DNA of 37,763 nt from Chloroflexota bacterium (GTDB taxonomy: Bacteria; Chloroflexota; UBA11872; UBA12225): assembly GCA_016199265.1 (NCBI GenBank), contig JACQGX010000389.1, forward strand, positions 1 to 37,763, in the 5' to 3' direction. Positions 25,814 through 34,042 of this stretch are shown here, piece by piece. The notes beneath the pieces were generated by a model that searched no databases, had not been told where the DNA came from, and was given only the letters and a program-made list of their open reading frames with translations. Position 1 is the first letter of the stretch; every line of letters begins with the position of its first letter. Position numbers and translations under genes: made by a program.

Positions 25814-26560
25814 GTGATTGACGGGACAAACGGTATGCGCACACCTGACACGAACGAGCTCGATACGACCACGCGTCGAGAGCCAAGAGAGCCCGACCTG
25901 GCGACACGCGCCTACGACGGCATTCGGGAAGCGATTCTCACTATGTCGTTTCAGCCGGGCCAGCAGTTGCAGGAGGTGGCGCTGGCGCACTGGCTGGGCA
26001 CGAGTCGGACGCCCGTCCGCGAGGCAATTCGGCGGCTGCAGAGCGAGGGGTTGGTCGAGAGCTCGTCGTCGCGCGGCGTCGTCGTTGCGCAGGTCTCAAT
26101 CGACGACGTCGAGAACGCTTATCTCGTGATCGAAGTGCTCGAAGGCCTCGCCGGCCGGCTCGCTGCCGAGCGCCTGACCGACGAGGGCGCCATCGGCTTG
26201 CGGCGCGTGCTCGACGAGCTACAGCACGCCGCCGCGGCCGCAGATCTCGAGCGCTGGACGCAGCTCGACGCCGAGCTGCACGACACCATCCGTGCCATCG
26301 CCGCCAACCCCAAACTCAACCAGGTAGCGAATCTCGTGTATCCCGTGATCGAGCGGGTGCGGAGCATCTACTTGCGCGAGGGGCACGAGCCCGATCAGGT
26401 GGCGATCGCGACGGCCGACCACTGCGTGATCGGCGAAGCGATTCTTGCTCGCGACGCCACCCGTGCCGAGGCACTTTCGCGGCAGCTCTTCGCCAAGGCT
26501 GGAGCCGATAACGTTCGGCTGCTCAAGCGCTGGGTGTCGCCGCTGCGGCGGAGTTTTTGA
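25814..26560 (+). CDS. GntR family regulator, FCD subfamily
   Basis: TRAYDGIREAILTMSFQPGQQLQEVALAHWLGTSRTPVREAIRRLQSEGLVESSSSRGVVVAQVS..; start probably downstream Met (~25838). Confidence 0.9.
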   Translation: MIDGTNGMRTPDTNELDTTTRREPREPDLATRAYDGIREAILTMSFQPGQQLQEVALAHWLGTSRTPVREAIRRLQSEGLVESSSSRGVVVAQVSIDDVENAYLVIEVLEGLAGRLAAERLTDEGAIGLRRVLDELQHAAAAADLERWTQLDAELHDTIRAIAANPKLNQVANLVYPVIERVRSIYLREGHEPDQVAIATADHCVIGEAILARDATRAEALSRQLFAKAGADNVRLLKRWVSPLRRSF

Positions 26561-26618
26561 GACAGGCAAGCGGAAAGGGAGTGGCGGAGAGCAAGACAAG
26601 GAGAGGAACGGAGAGTCT

Positions 26619-27713
26619 ATGGGGTCTTTGGGGCAACTGAGCCGTCCGGTGCGTATCGGGTTCATTGGGTGTGGGAGCCACGCCAGCAACAGCATCTACC
26701 CGACGTTTCGGCTCGGCGTGACCGGGTCGCCGCGGCTCGCGGAACCGATCGGCGAGCTCGTCGCCTGCTGTGACCTGGACGAAGGCAAGGCGCGACGCAA
26801 CGCCCGCGCCTTCGGCTTCGAGTGCTGGTACACCGATCACCGGGAAATGCTCGAGCGCGAAGACCTCGACTGCGTCTTTGTGGTCATGCATCCGCGACTC
26901 CAGGCGCCGCTGGCGATCGAGTGCCTCGCAGCGGGCAAGCCGGTCTTCGTGGAAAAGCCCGCCACGGCTACCCTCGTAGCGGCGTACGCCGTGAAGGAGG
27001 CCTGCGAACGTTCCGGGCAGCCGCTGATGATTGGCTTCATGAAGCGCTTTTCTGATCCCTACCGGCGGGCGCGCGAGCTGATGCAGCGACCCGAGTTCGG
27101 CCCCGCCACCTCGTTTGAAGCGCGCTACAACTACGGCCGGTACGCGCCCTTCAGCAGTTACGACTTCATCAACGGCTTCTCCTGCCACGTGCTCGACCTG
27201 ACGCGGTTCTTCATGGGCGACGTGGCGAGTGTTTACGCCTCCTACGTTTCGCGCACCGGCGGCAGTACCGGCCGGCCGCAGACCTACGCCGAGGTGCTCC
27301 AGACGCGCGATCCGTCGGCGTCGCAGCAGGAGGCCTGGTTGCTCAATCTGCAGTTCGAGAGCGGTGCCATCGGCTTCGTCCAGACCAATTGCCTCGAACG
27401 CGTGCAGGAGCGGGTGACGATCACCGGCGTTGGTAGCTGGATCGTCGTCGACGACTGGCGGCGGGTAACCGCCTACATCGGTAATCCCGAGCTGCCGTAC
27501 TACTACGAGCCGAACGACCAGATGCCGTCGGCGCAGTTCGACTTCCGTACGCTCCACGGCTACACCGGCGAGGTGCGCCACTTCGTCGAATGCGTGCGTG
27601 ACGGCCGTGTCCCGACGCCGAACATCGACGACGGGATCGCCCACCTGAAAATCGAGCTGGCGGCGAAGCGCTCGGCCCTGGAAGGGCGTCCGGTGGCGGT
27701 GTCGGAGATTTGA
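26619..27713 (+). CDS. Gfo/Idh/MocA family oxidoreductase
   Basis: VRIGFIGCGSHASNSIYP..VVMHPRLQAPLAIECLAAGKPVFVEKPATAT..; SD GGAGAGG; ORF 26445.. trimmed. Confidence 0.9.
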   Translation: MGSLGQLSRPVRIGFIGCGSHASNSIYPTFRLGVTGSPRLAEPIGELVACCDLDEGKARRNARAFGFECWYTDHREMLEREDLDCVFVVMHPRLQAPLAIECLAAGKPVFVEKPATATLVAAYAVKEACERSGQPLMIGFMKRFSDPYRRARELMQRPEFGPATSFEARYNYGRYAPFSSYDFINGFSCHVLDLTRFFMGDVASVYASYVSRTGGSTGRPQTYAEVLQTRDPSASQQEAWLLNLQFESGAIGFVQTNCLERVQERVTITGVGSWIVVDDWRRVTAYIGNPELPYYYEPNDQMPSAQFDFRTLHGYTGEVRHFVECVRDGRVPTPNIDDGIAHLKIELAAKRSALEGRPVAVSEI

Positions 27714-27714
27714 C

Positions 27715-27735
27715 GGAACCGCCGATGAACGCCGA
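27715..27735. repeat. Dispersed repeat GGAACCGCCGATGAACGCCGA (second copy at 3033-3053)
   Basis: 21-nt identical string at both sites. Confidence 0.7.
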
Positions 27736-27785
27736 CGAACGCCGATAGGCTCAACGGGATTGGCGCTGTCCGGCGCTAAGATGCG

Positions 27786-28394
27786 GTGGCAAAGGCGGTA
27801 GATGCGGTAGATACGGAAGGCGGTAGATACGGATGGAAAGAGTGCGAGGATACCCACGACTCGTACTGGACCGATCCGGCGACAACGCCGGGCGGCGGCT
27901 GGTTCACCCACGGCGACCACGCCGTCGACCTGACGCGCTGGCTGTTCGGCGTCGAGTTCATCGAAGTGCTGGCCGACATGCGGAAGCTGCGTTATCCGCA
28001 CTACGACGTCGAGGACTACGGCGTCGCGCACTTCGTGCTCGGTAATGGCGGTACGGCGCTCATTCACTCCGATGCGATTGCGCCGGCGGCGCGCATCGAC
28101 GTCGAGGTGATCTGTCAGAAGGGCGGCATGTCGTACAAGCGTATCCCGGAGCCGCGGCTGAAAGTATGGGGCGCGCCGTCGCTCGGGGCCAACGTCGTCG
28201 AGTATGCCGTTCCCGAAAACTGGGTCGACGCACTCCGCGAGATGACGCGGGGCTTCGTGCGTGCAGTCGAGACCGGTACGGCTCCGCCCATCACCGGCGA
28301 GGACAGCATGCGTGTCATCGAGGTTTCTGAAGCCGCCTACCGCTCCTCGCACGAGGAGCGCCGCGTGCCTATCACGCAGGCATCGGCAGAGTGA
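27786..28394 (+). pseudogene. Gfo/Idh/MocA oxidoreductase C-terminal fragment lacking the NAD-binding domain
   Basis: Begins within repeats, then DTHDSYWTDPATTPGGGWFTHGDHAVDLTRWLFGVEFIEVLADM..; no Rossmann GxGxxG or EKP motif upstream. Confidence 0.7.
27794..27833 (+). repeat. Short tandem repeat of GCGGTAGATACGGA-type units
   Basis: GGCGGTAGAT, GCGGTAGATACGGA (27804-27817), GCGGTAGATACGGA (27820-27833). Confidence 0.75.
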
Positions 28395-28466
28395 GCAGTG
28401 GCAGTGTAGATGCGACGTAGGCATCGCCCGCGACAGGCAGTAATCAGGGTTAGAGGAGGCACTGAC

Positions 28467-28595
28467 GTGGAGAACGCTGATACACGAGTAAGCCGGAGAT
28501 GGAATCTGCGGAGGTTGTCTGGGCTGGCAAGCGCGACGGCGGGTGGGGCCGCGCCGGCGCCGATCTTGGACAAGCGCACAAAGGAGGTGATGTGA
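28467..28595 (+). pseudogene. Remnant of a TAT/lipoprotein-like leader (possible former substrate-binding protein)
   Basis: GTG start: VENADTRVSRRWNLRRLSGLASATAGGAAPAPILDKRTKEVM*; stop overlaps the next GTG start. Confidence 0.4.
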
Positions 28596-29713
28596 GAAAC
28601 GCACTGGTACCGCGCTCCGACTTTCTCGGACTCGACGGCGTTACTCATCTCTACACCGCGGCCGAGTGCCCGATGCTCGCGGTCGCCGCGGAAGCGATGC
28701 AGGAGTACGCGCAGCAGAAGTCGCGCGCCGAGGCCGGTCGTGCCAACCACGCGGCCGTTGCCGGCGCATGCAAGGAAGCGCTGGCACGCCTGCTCGACGT
28801 GTCGCCGGAGGATATCGCCCTCGTCGGCTCGGCATCCGATGCCATCAACCAGGTGTGCGGCGCGATCGACTTTCGGCCCGGGGACAACGTCGTGATCAAC
28901 GACCTGGAGTTCCCTTCGGTAGCGCTGCCTTGGCTGCGGCTCAAGGCTAGGGGTGTCGAAGTACGGGTCGTACATCACCGAGACTGGGACATTCCTACCG
29001 AGGCGCTGCTGGATGCCGTGGACGGCCGCACGCGCCTGGTCGGTCTGAGCCACGTCAGCTACGTCAACGGCCTGCGCCACGACGTCGAGACGATTGCCGC
29101 CGGGTTGCGCCGGACTGGCGCGTTGCTCCTGCTCGACGCGACACAGTCGATGGGCGTCCTGCCGGTGCCGGCGAAGGCGGCCGACTTCGTCGTCAGCAGC
29201 ACGTACAAGTGGCTGCTCGGTACCCATGGATTGGGCGTGCTGTACTGGAACCGTGCGCGCATCTCCGACCTCGAGCCGGCGGCTATCGGCTGGTACTCGG
29301 TCGAGAACCTCTTTGCCGCCGACCGGTACGAGCGCTACACGCTCAAGCCCGACGCCGGCCGCTTCGAGACCGGCTACGTCGATTTCCCGGCGATCTACGC
29401 GCTGAACGCGTCGGTGCCCTACCTGCTCGACGCCGGCGTCGGGCGAATCGCGGCACACGCGCACGCGCTTGGCGATCTGCTGATCGACGGCCTGCGGCGC
29501 CTGGGACTCGAGGTGACGACACCGGTGGCACGCGAGCGGCGCGGCGCAAGCGTCACGTTCCTCCACGAGCGGGCCGCCGAGATCGGCCCGGCGCTGGCCC
29601 AGCGCGGCGTGCACGTCTGGGCCGGCGACGGCCGCGTCCGCGCCTCCACTCACCTGTTCAACGGCGAGGCCGACGTCGAGTGCTACCTGGAAGCGCTCGC
29701 GGAGGTGCTGTGA
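28592..29713 (+). CDS. Class V aminotransferase (PLP-dependent; isopenicillin-N epimerase/cysteine desulfurase-like)
   Basis: SD AAGGAGGTGAT; VGSASDAINQVCGAI..GDNVVINDLEFPSVALPWL..LLLDATQSMGVLPV..DFVVSSTYKWLLGTHGLGVLY. Confidence 0.92.
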   Translation: MRNALVPRSDFLGLDGVTHLYTAAECPMLAVAAEAMQEYAQQKSRAEAGRANHAAVAGACKEALARLLDVSPEDIALVGSASDAINQVCGAIDFRPGDNVVINDLEFPSVALPWLRLKARGVEVRVVHHRDWDIPTEALLDAVDGRTRLVGLSHVSYVNGLRHDVETIAAGLRRTGALLLLDATQSMGVLPVPAKAADFVVSSTYKWLLGTHGLGVLYWNRARISDLEPAAIGWYSVENLFAADRYERYTLKPDAGRFETGYVDFPAIYALNASVPYLLDAGVGRIAAHAHALGDLLIDGLRRLGLEVTTPVARERRGASVTFLHERAAEIGPALAQRGVHVWAGDGRVRASTHLFNGEADVECYLEALAEVL

Positions 29714-29756
29714 CCAGACGAATGACCCTTCGACAAGCTCAAGGCAGGCTAGACGA

Positions 29757-30839
29757 ATGACGAATGTGGCGCCGGTACGGGTCGGGTTCGTCGGTTGTGG
29801 CGAGCACGCGCGCATGAGTCTCTATCCCAGCCTTCGCTCGGCATTCGGCGGCTCGCCGTCCGGGCTACCGGCGCTCGTCCTGACTCAGCAAGGGCGCGGC
29901 CAGCCGCCGCTCCTCGCCGAGTTGGTTGCCCTCGCCGACCACAAACGCGATCTGGCCGAGCGCGTCGCGGCGTTTCACGGCGTCCGGCGCGTATACACCG
30001 ACCACGTCACAATGCTCGAAGCCGAGCAGCTCGACGCGGTCGTCGTCTGCATGCACCCGCGCCGGCAGGCGCAGGTGGCGATCGATTGTCTCGAGCGCGG
30101 TGTCCACGTTTGGGTCGAGAAACCGCCGGCCGAGACCGTGCATGAGGCGCGCAGGATGGCCGAAGCAGCCGAGCGCACCGGCAAGCACCTCGCCGTCGGC
30201 TACATGAAACGGTTCTCGTATCCATATCAGAGGGCCAAGGCGTTCACCCAGCGTCCCGGCTTCGGGGAACCCTCGGTGTTTGAATCGCGCTTCACCTATG
30301 GCCGGTATCCCGTCGACGTGTACCACTTCCTCAACGGCTTCGCGACGCACCATCTGGACTTGCCGCGCTTCTTCATGGGGGAGATCGAGTCCGTCTCTGC
30401 CGAGCGGGTCGTCCGCGGCATTGGCCTCGAGGGATATGCGCTCAGCTTGCGCTTTGCCAACGGCGGGATCGGCGTCGTCAATGTCAACTGCCTCGAGGGC
30501 GAGCACAACAACTGGAGTGAGCGGGTGGCCGTGACCGGCGTTGGCGGGCGCGTGTTCGTGGAAAACTGGCGCCGCGTCGTCGGCTTCTTACCCGACGACC
30601 CGCAGACATACTACTGGGAACCCGAGGATATCCGCCCGGCCGACGACCAGAACAGCTTAGCGATCCACGGGTGTGTCGGCGAGCTGCGTGACTTCGTCGA
30701 GAGCGTGCGCGAGGGGAGGGCCCCGGCATGCACGATCGACGACGGCATCGCGGCGCTCCGCCTCGAGCGTGCCACCGCGCTCTCAGTCGAGCGCGGCGCC
30801 CGAGTCAGCCTCATAGAAGCGGGTGACGACATTGCCTAG
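29757..30839 (+). CDS. Gfo/Idh/MocA family oxidoreductase
   Basis: VRVGFVGCGEHARMSLYPSLR..VVCMHPRRQAQVAIDCLERGVHVWVEKPPAETVHEARRMAEAAERTGKHLAVGYMKRFS. Confidence 0.92.
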   Translation: MTNVAPVRVGFVGCGEHARMSLYPSLRSAFGGSPSGLPALVLTQQGRGQPPLLAELVALADHKRDLAERVAAFHGVRRVYTDHVTMLEAEQLDAVVVCMHPRRQAQVAIDCLERGVHVWVEKPPAETVHEARRMAEAAERTGKHLAVGYMKRFSYPYQRAKAFTQRPGFGEPSVFESRFTYGRYPVDVYHFLNGFATHHLDLPRFFMGEIESVSAERVVRGIGLEGYALSLRFANGGIGVVNVNCLEGEHNNWSERVAVTGVGGRVFVENWRRVVGFLPDDPQTYYWEPEDIRPADDQNSLAIHGCVGELRDFVESVREGRAPACTIDDGIAALRLERATALSVERGARVSLIEAGDDIA

Positions 30840-30879
30840 TGCGAGTCGCCCGGATGACCGGCAGGGGCAGCATGGGACG

Positions 30880-31113
30880 ATGAAACCAGGTGTGCGGCCG
30901 GTTCGGTTCGCCGTCGTTGGCTTGGGTGCCTTCGGCGAGGCGTATCTTCGCTGTTTGCAGGGGATGCGTGCCGCCGCCGGGGTGGAGATCGCTGCCGTCT
31001 GCTCGCGCGCCGAAGAGCGGGCCCGCTCGCTCGCCGTCGCGCTGGCGCTCGTGCGGTCTGCCGAGGACGACCGCGAAGTGGTCGTAGCGGAGCAAGGAGA
31101 ATGGCGAAAGTAG
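30880..31113 (+). pseudogene. Gfo/Idh/MocA oxidoreductase N-terminal fragment (Rossmann start only)
   Basis: MKPGVRPVRFAVVGLGAFGEAYLRCLQGMRAAAGVEIAAVCSRAEERARSLAVALALVRSAEDDREVVVAEQGEWRK*; stops after ~77 aa. Confidence 0.65.
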
Positions 31114-32300
31114 TGGCGGACGACGTGCCCGAAGCGCAGCTCGTCCGTCTGCTGAGCGATCTCGTGGCGATCGAGAGCGTCAATCCAGCGTATCCAAGCG
31201 GTGAACGCGGCGAGGGAGCGATGGCCGCCTTCGTCGAGGACTACTGCCGCCGGCTGGGGCTCGACGTGAGTCGCCAGCCGGTATTGCCGGGCCGCGACAA
31301 CGTCCTGGCCGCGCTGCGTGTGCCCGGCGCCCGGCGTACGCTGCTCTTCGAGGTCCACATGGATACCGTGGGCCTGGATGGGCTCGGCGGAGAGGGCCTG
31401 CAGGCGGCGGTGCGCGACGGGCGGCTCTACGGCCGCGGCGCGTGCGACGCCAAAGGTGCCTTGGCCTCGATGCTGGCCGCGCGCGAGCTGTTGCTCGCGC
31501 GCCGGAACGAGCTTGGAGTGAACGTGCTCTTGCTGGCCTCGGTCGACGAGGAATACCAGTACCGCGGCATCCTGAGGTTCATCGATTCGATCCCTGGCGA
31601 TCCGTCGGTCGATGCGGCCGTCGTCGGCGAGCCGACCGAGTTGCGCGTGGTCGTCGCGCACAAGGGCTGCGTCCGGACACGCATTACCACCGTTGGCCGC
31701 GCGGCGCACAGCTCACGCCCTGAGGAAGGTATCAACGCCATCGAGCACATGGCCGGCGTCGTCGCCGCCTTGCGCGAGCACCGCCGCACGATAGCCGAGC
31801 GGCGCCACCCGCTGGTGGGAAATCCGACGCTCAGCATCGGACGTATCTGGGGTGGTACCGCGGTGAATATCGTCCCCGACCGATGCACGATCGAGATCGA
31901 CCGTCGCACCATTCCCGGTGAGAATGCTGCCGGGGCGCTGGCCGAGATCGACGCCGTGCTCGCCGGTTTGCGAAGGAAGGATGGGAGTATCATTGTCAAG
32001 CGAGAGGAACCGTTTGTCGCCGATTGGGCGCTCGACACGCCCGTCGACACCGCCGTCGTGCGGGCGGCGGCGACCGCCTGCCGCGATACCGGAGTACCCG
32101 GCGGACCGGTCGGCGTCGCCTACGGGTCGGACGCGAGCAAGCTGTGGGCGTTACGCGGGATACCGAGCATCGTGCTCGGCCCGGGCTCGATCGCGCAGGC
32201 GCACACAGACGACGAGTACGTGCCGGTGGCCCACCTCTCGCTCGCGGTGCAGGTCTACGCGCGGACCGCCATGCACCTGGCGGCGGCGATCAGCGAATAA
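31101..32300 (+). CDS. M20 family metallopeptidase / ArgE-DapE-like deacylase
   Basis: LLFEVHMDTVGLDG..LYGRGACDAKGALASMLAA..LLLASVDEEYQYRGI..VVGEPTELRVVVAHKGCVR..GRAAHSSRPEEGINAIEHM. Confidence 0.93.
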   Translation: MAKVVADDVPEAQLVRLLSDLVAIESVNPAYPSGERGEGAMAAFVEDYCRRLGLDVSRQPVLPGRDNVLAALRVPGARRTLLFEVHMDTVGLDGLGGEGLQAAVRDGRLYGRGACDAKGALASMLAARELLLARRNELGVNVLLLASVDEEYQYRGILRFIDSIPGDPSVDAAVVGEPTELRVVVAHKGCVRTRITTVGRAAHSSRPEEGINAIEHMAGVVAALREHRRTIAERRHPLVGNPTLSIGRIWGGTAVNIVPDRCTIEIDRRTIPGENAAGALAEIDAVLAGLRRKDGSIIVKREEPFVADWALDTPVDTAVVRAAATACRDTGVPGGPVGVAYGSDASKLWALRGIPSIVLGPGSIAQAHTDDEYVPVAHLSLAVQVYARTAMHLAAAISE

Positions 32301-32362
32301 GGGCCTGGTCCGCTACCAGGCCGCTGCGTGTCAGGGTGTTAGTGTTACCTAAGGAGGTTACG

Positions 32363-33859
32363 ATGAGCAGTACTGATAACGTCAAGAGCGCCTTGGGCGT
32401 TCAGGTCACCGAGCCAGCGGCCGCCGCGCAGAACGCACGCGCTGGGGAGGTCGTGCGGTCAAGGTCGGGCCGTGTGACACGGCGTGCCTTCATCGGCACC
32501 GGGGCCGCCGCGGGAAGCGGCATCGTCCTGGCAGCGTGCGCACCAGGCGGTGGCGGACCGGCGTCAAGTGGGGGGAGTGGCAGCGCCCAGCCGATGGCCA
32601 AGAGCGTCAAAGGTGGAACGTTGTACTTTCTCGACCACACGCTGCAGCAGGCCGTGCGCGACGTCGTCGTCAAGCGCATCGCCGAGTTCGAGCAGAAGTT
32701 CCCGGGCACGAAGATCGAGCACGACGACGCCACGCCCGATAACTCCAAGAAGTTCCCGGTGCTTATCGCCGGTGGAACCTTCCCCGACGTGTCGGTGACG
32801 CACACGGCGTTCGTCGATCAGTATCCGTCCTTCATGGACATCACGCCGTACCTGGCCAGAGATAAGGAGGTGAAGATACCCGACTACTTCGCGGCGGTGC
32901 TCAACGCCTTCAAAGTCCCGGTCAACGGCACGCCGCGGCAGTTGGGCGTTCCGCGTGAGGCGCACGCGACGATTCTGTACTACAACCGCAACGCCATCCA
33001 GGCCGTCGGGCTCAAGGAGCCGACGAAGGACTGGACGCACCAGGACTTCGTCGAATACGGCCTCAAGCTGCGCGAGTGGACGAACGACCCGGCGACGGCG
33101 AAGTGGGCCATCTTCAACGGCACCGGCCTCGGCGGCGCCTCGGCCGGCTTGGCAACGTTCTGGTCGTTCGGCGCCGACTTCTTCAGCGAGGACGGCACCA
33201 AAGCCCTGATCGACCAGCCACAGGCGAGAGAAGCGTTCGAGTACATGCGCGACCTCGTGATCAGGCACCACATCGCGCCGTCGGCGGATGAGCACAAGGC
33301 CAGCGGCCTGACCGGCTCGTCCCAGGCGCTCTTCAACACCGGTCGGTACCTGATGTACGCCTGTAACCAGAACTGCTCGCCCACCACAGCCGGCGTCGAG
33401 ATGGGGTTCTCGTGGGACGTCATGGCGGTGCCGCAGGTGCCCGGCAGGAAGCGCGGCACGCGCCTCGCCGCCAACGCTTACGGTCTGCTGACGCAGGGCC
33501 AGAACAAGAATCCCGATCTGGGGTGGGAGTTCATCAAGTACATTGTCGGCGAAGAGGGGTCGAAGCAGCTCGTCCAGAGCGCGACGCTGTACATGTCGCA
33601 CAAGAGTGCTGCCGATACCTGGGTGGAGACGATGAGTCGTAAGGGTGGTGTCCGCAACGGCAAGGTCGTCGCCGACGTGCTCGACCAGTGGGCACGGCGC
33701 GAGCAGACGCTGCTCCCAGGCTGGGGCAAGGCGATGGCGCCGATCCACCGCGAGTGGGATGCGGTGCTCAACGGCAAGCGGTCAGTCGGCGAAATGATCA
33801 ACGTCGCCAAGGCGGAGGCCGAAGCGGCGCTCGCCGCCGAGCGGGCGGCGGCGCGCTAA
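32363..33859 (+). CDS. Extracellular solute-binding lipoprotein (ABC sugar transporter)
   Basis: SD AAGGAGG; RSGRVTRRAFIGTGAAAGSGIVLAACAPGGGG; TLYFLDHTLQQAVRDVVVKRIAEFEQKFPGTKIEH..; ORF 32024.. trimmed. Confidence 0.9.
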   Translation: MSSTDNVKSALGVQVTEPAAAAQNARAGEVVRSRSGRVTRRAFIGTGAAAGSGIVLAACAPGGGGPASSGGSGSAQPMAKSVKGGTLYFLDHTLQQAVRDVVVKRIAEFEQKFPGTKIEHDDATPDNSKKFPVLIAGGTFPDVSVTHTAFVDQYPSFMDITPYLARDKEVKIPDYFAAVLNAFKVPVNGTPRQLGVPREAHATILYYNRNAIQAVGLKEPTKDWTHQDFVEYGLKLREWTNDPATAKWAIFNGTGLGGASAGLATFWSFGADFFSEDGTKALIDQPQAREAFEYMRDLVIRHHIAPSADEHKASGLTGSSQALFNTGRYLMYACNQNCSPTTAGVEMGFSWDVMAVPQVPGRKRGTRLAANAYGLLTQGQNKNPDLGWEFIKYIVGEEGSKQLVQSATLYMSHKSAADTWVETMSRKGGVRNGKVVADVLDQWARREQTLLPGWGKAMAPIHREWDAVLNGKRSVGEMINVAKAEAEAALAAERAAAR

Positions 33860-33911
33860 GGCACGGTCCGGCACCCTCACGCAAGCCACCTGTCACCCGG
33901 AGACGCTGCAC

Positions 33912-33982
33912 TGTCATCCTGAGCGCAGCGAAGGACCTCCGTAGCGCCGCCGGCGAGGTCCTTCGCTGCGCTCAGGATGACA
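33912..33982. repeat. Long perfect inverted repeat (28-bp arms) TGTCATCCTGAGCGCAGCGAAGGACCTC...GAGGTCCTTCGCTGCGCTCAGGATGACA
   Basis: Read directly; arms 33912-33939 and 33955-33982. Confidence 0.9.
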
Positions 33983-34042
33983 TGAAAGGACAGTCTTGGC
34001 GTCCTGGACGCACTAACCGAATCGTGGGTGGAATAGCCGCAA

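Noticed and set aside
25788-25826. GCTGACG tandem repeats (ACTGCTGACGGCTGACGGCTGACTGAG)
   Set aside because: Only ~3 short units; a common simple repeat, no evidence of function.
26523-28604. 693-aa minus-strand ORF antisense to the oxidoreductase genes
   Set aside because: Shadow ORF of high-GC coding DNA; the plus strand encodes clear Gfo/Idh/MocA proteins; low-complexity R/H/A-rich composition without family motifs.
28337-29815. 492-aa minus-strand ORF
   Set aside because: Antisense to an unmistakable class V aminotransferase; codon-position shadow.
32024-32362. N-terminal extension of ORF 32024..33859
   Set aside because: Overlaps the M20 peptidase in another frame; SBP has a good SD and ATG at 32363 followed by a lipoprotein leader.
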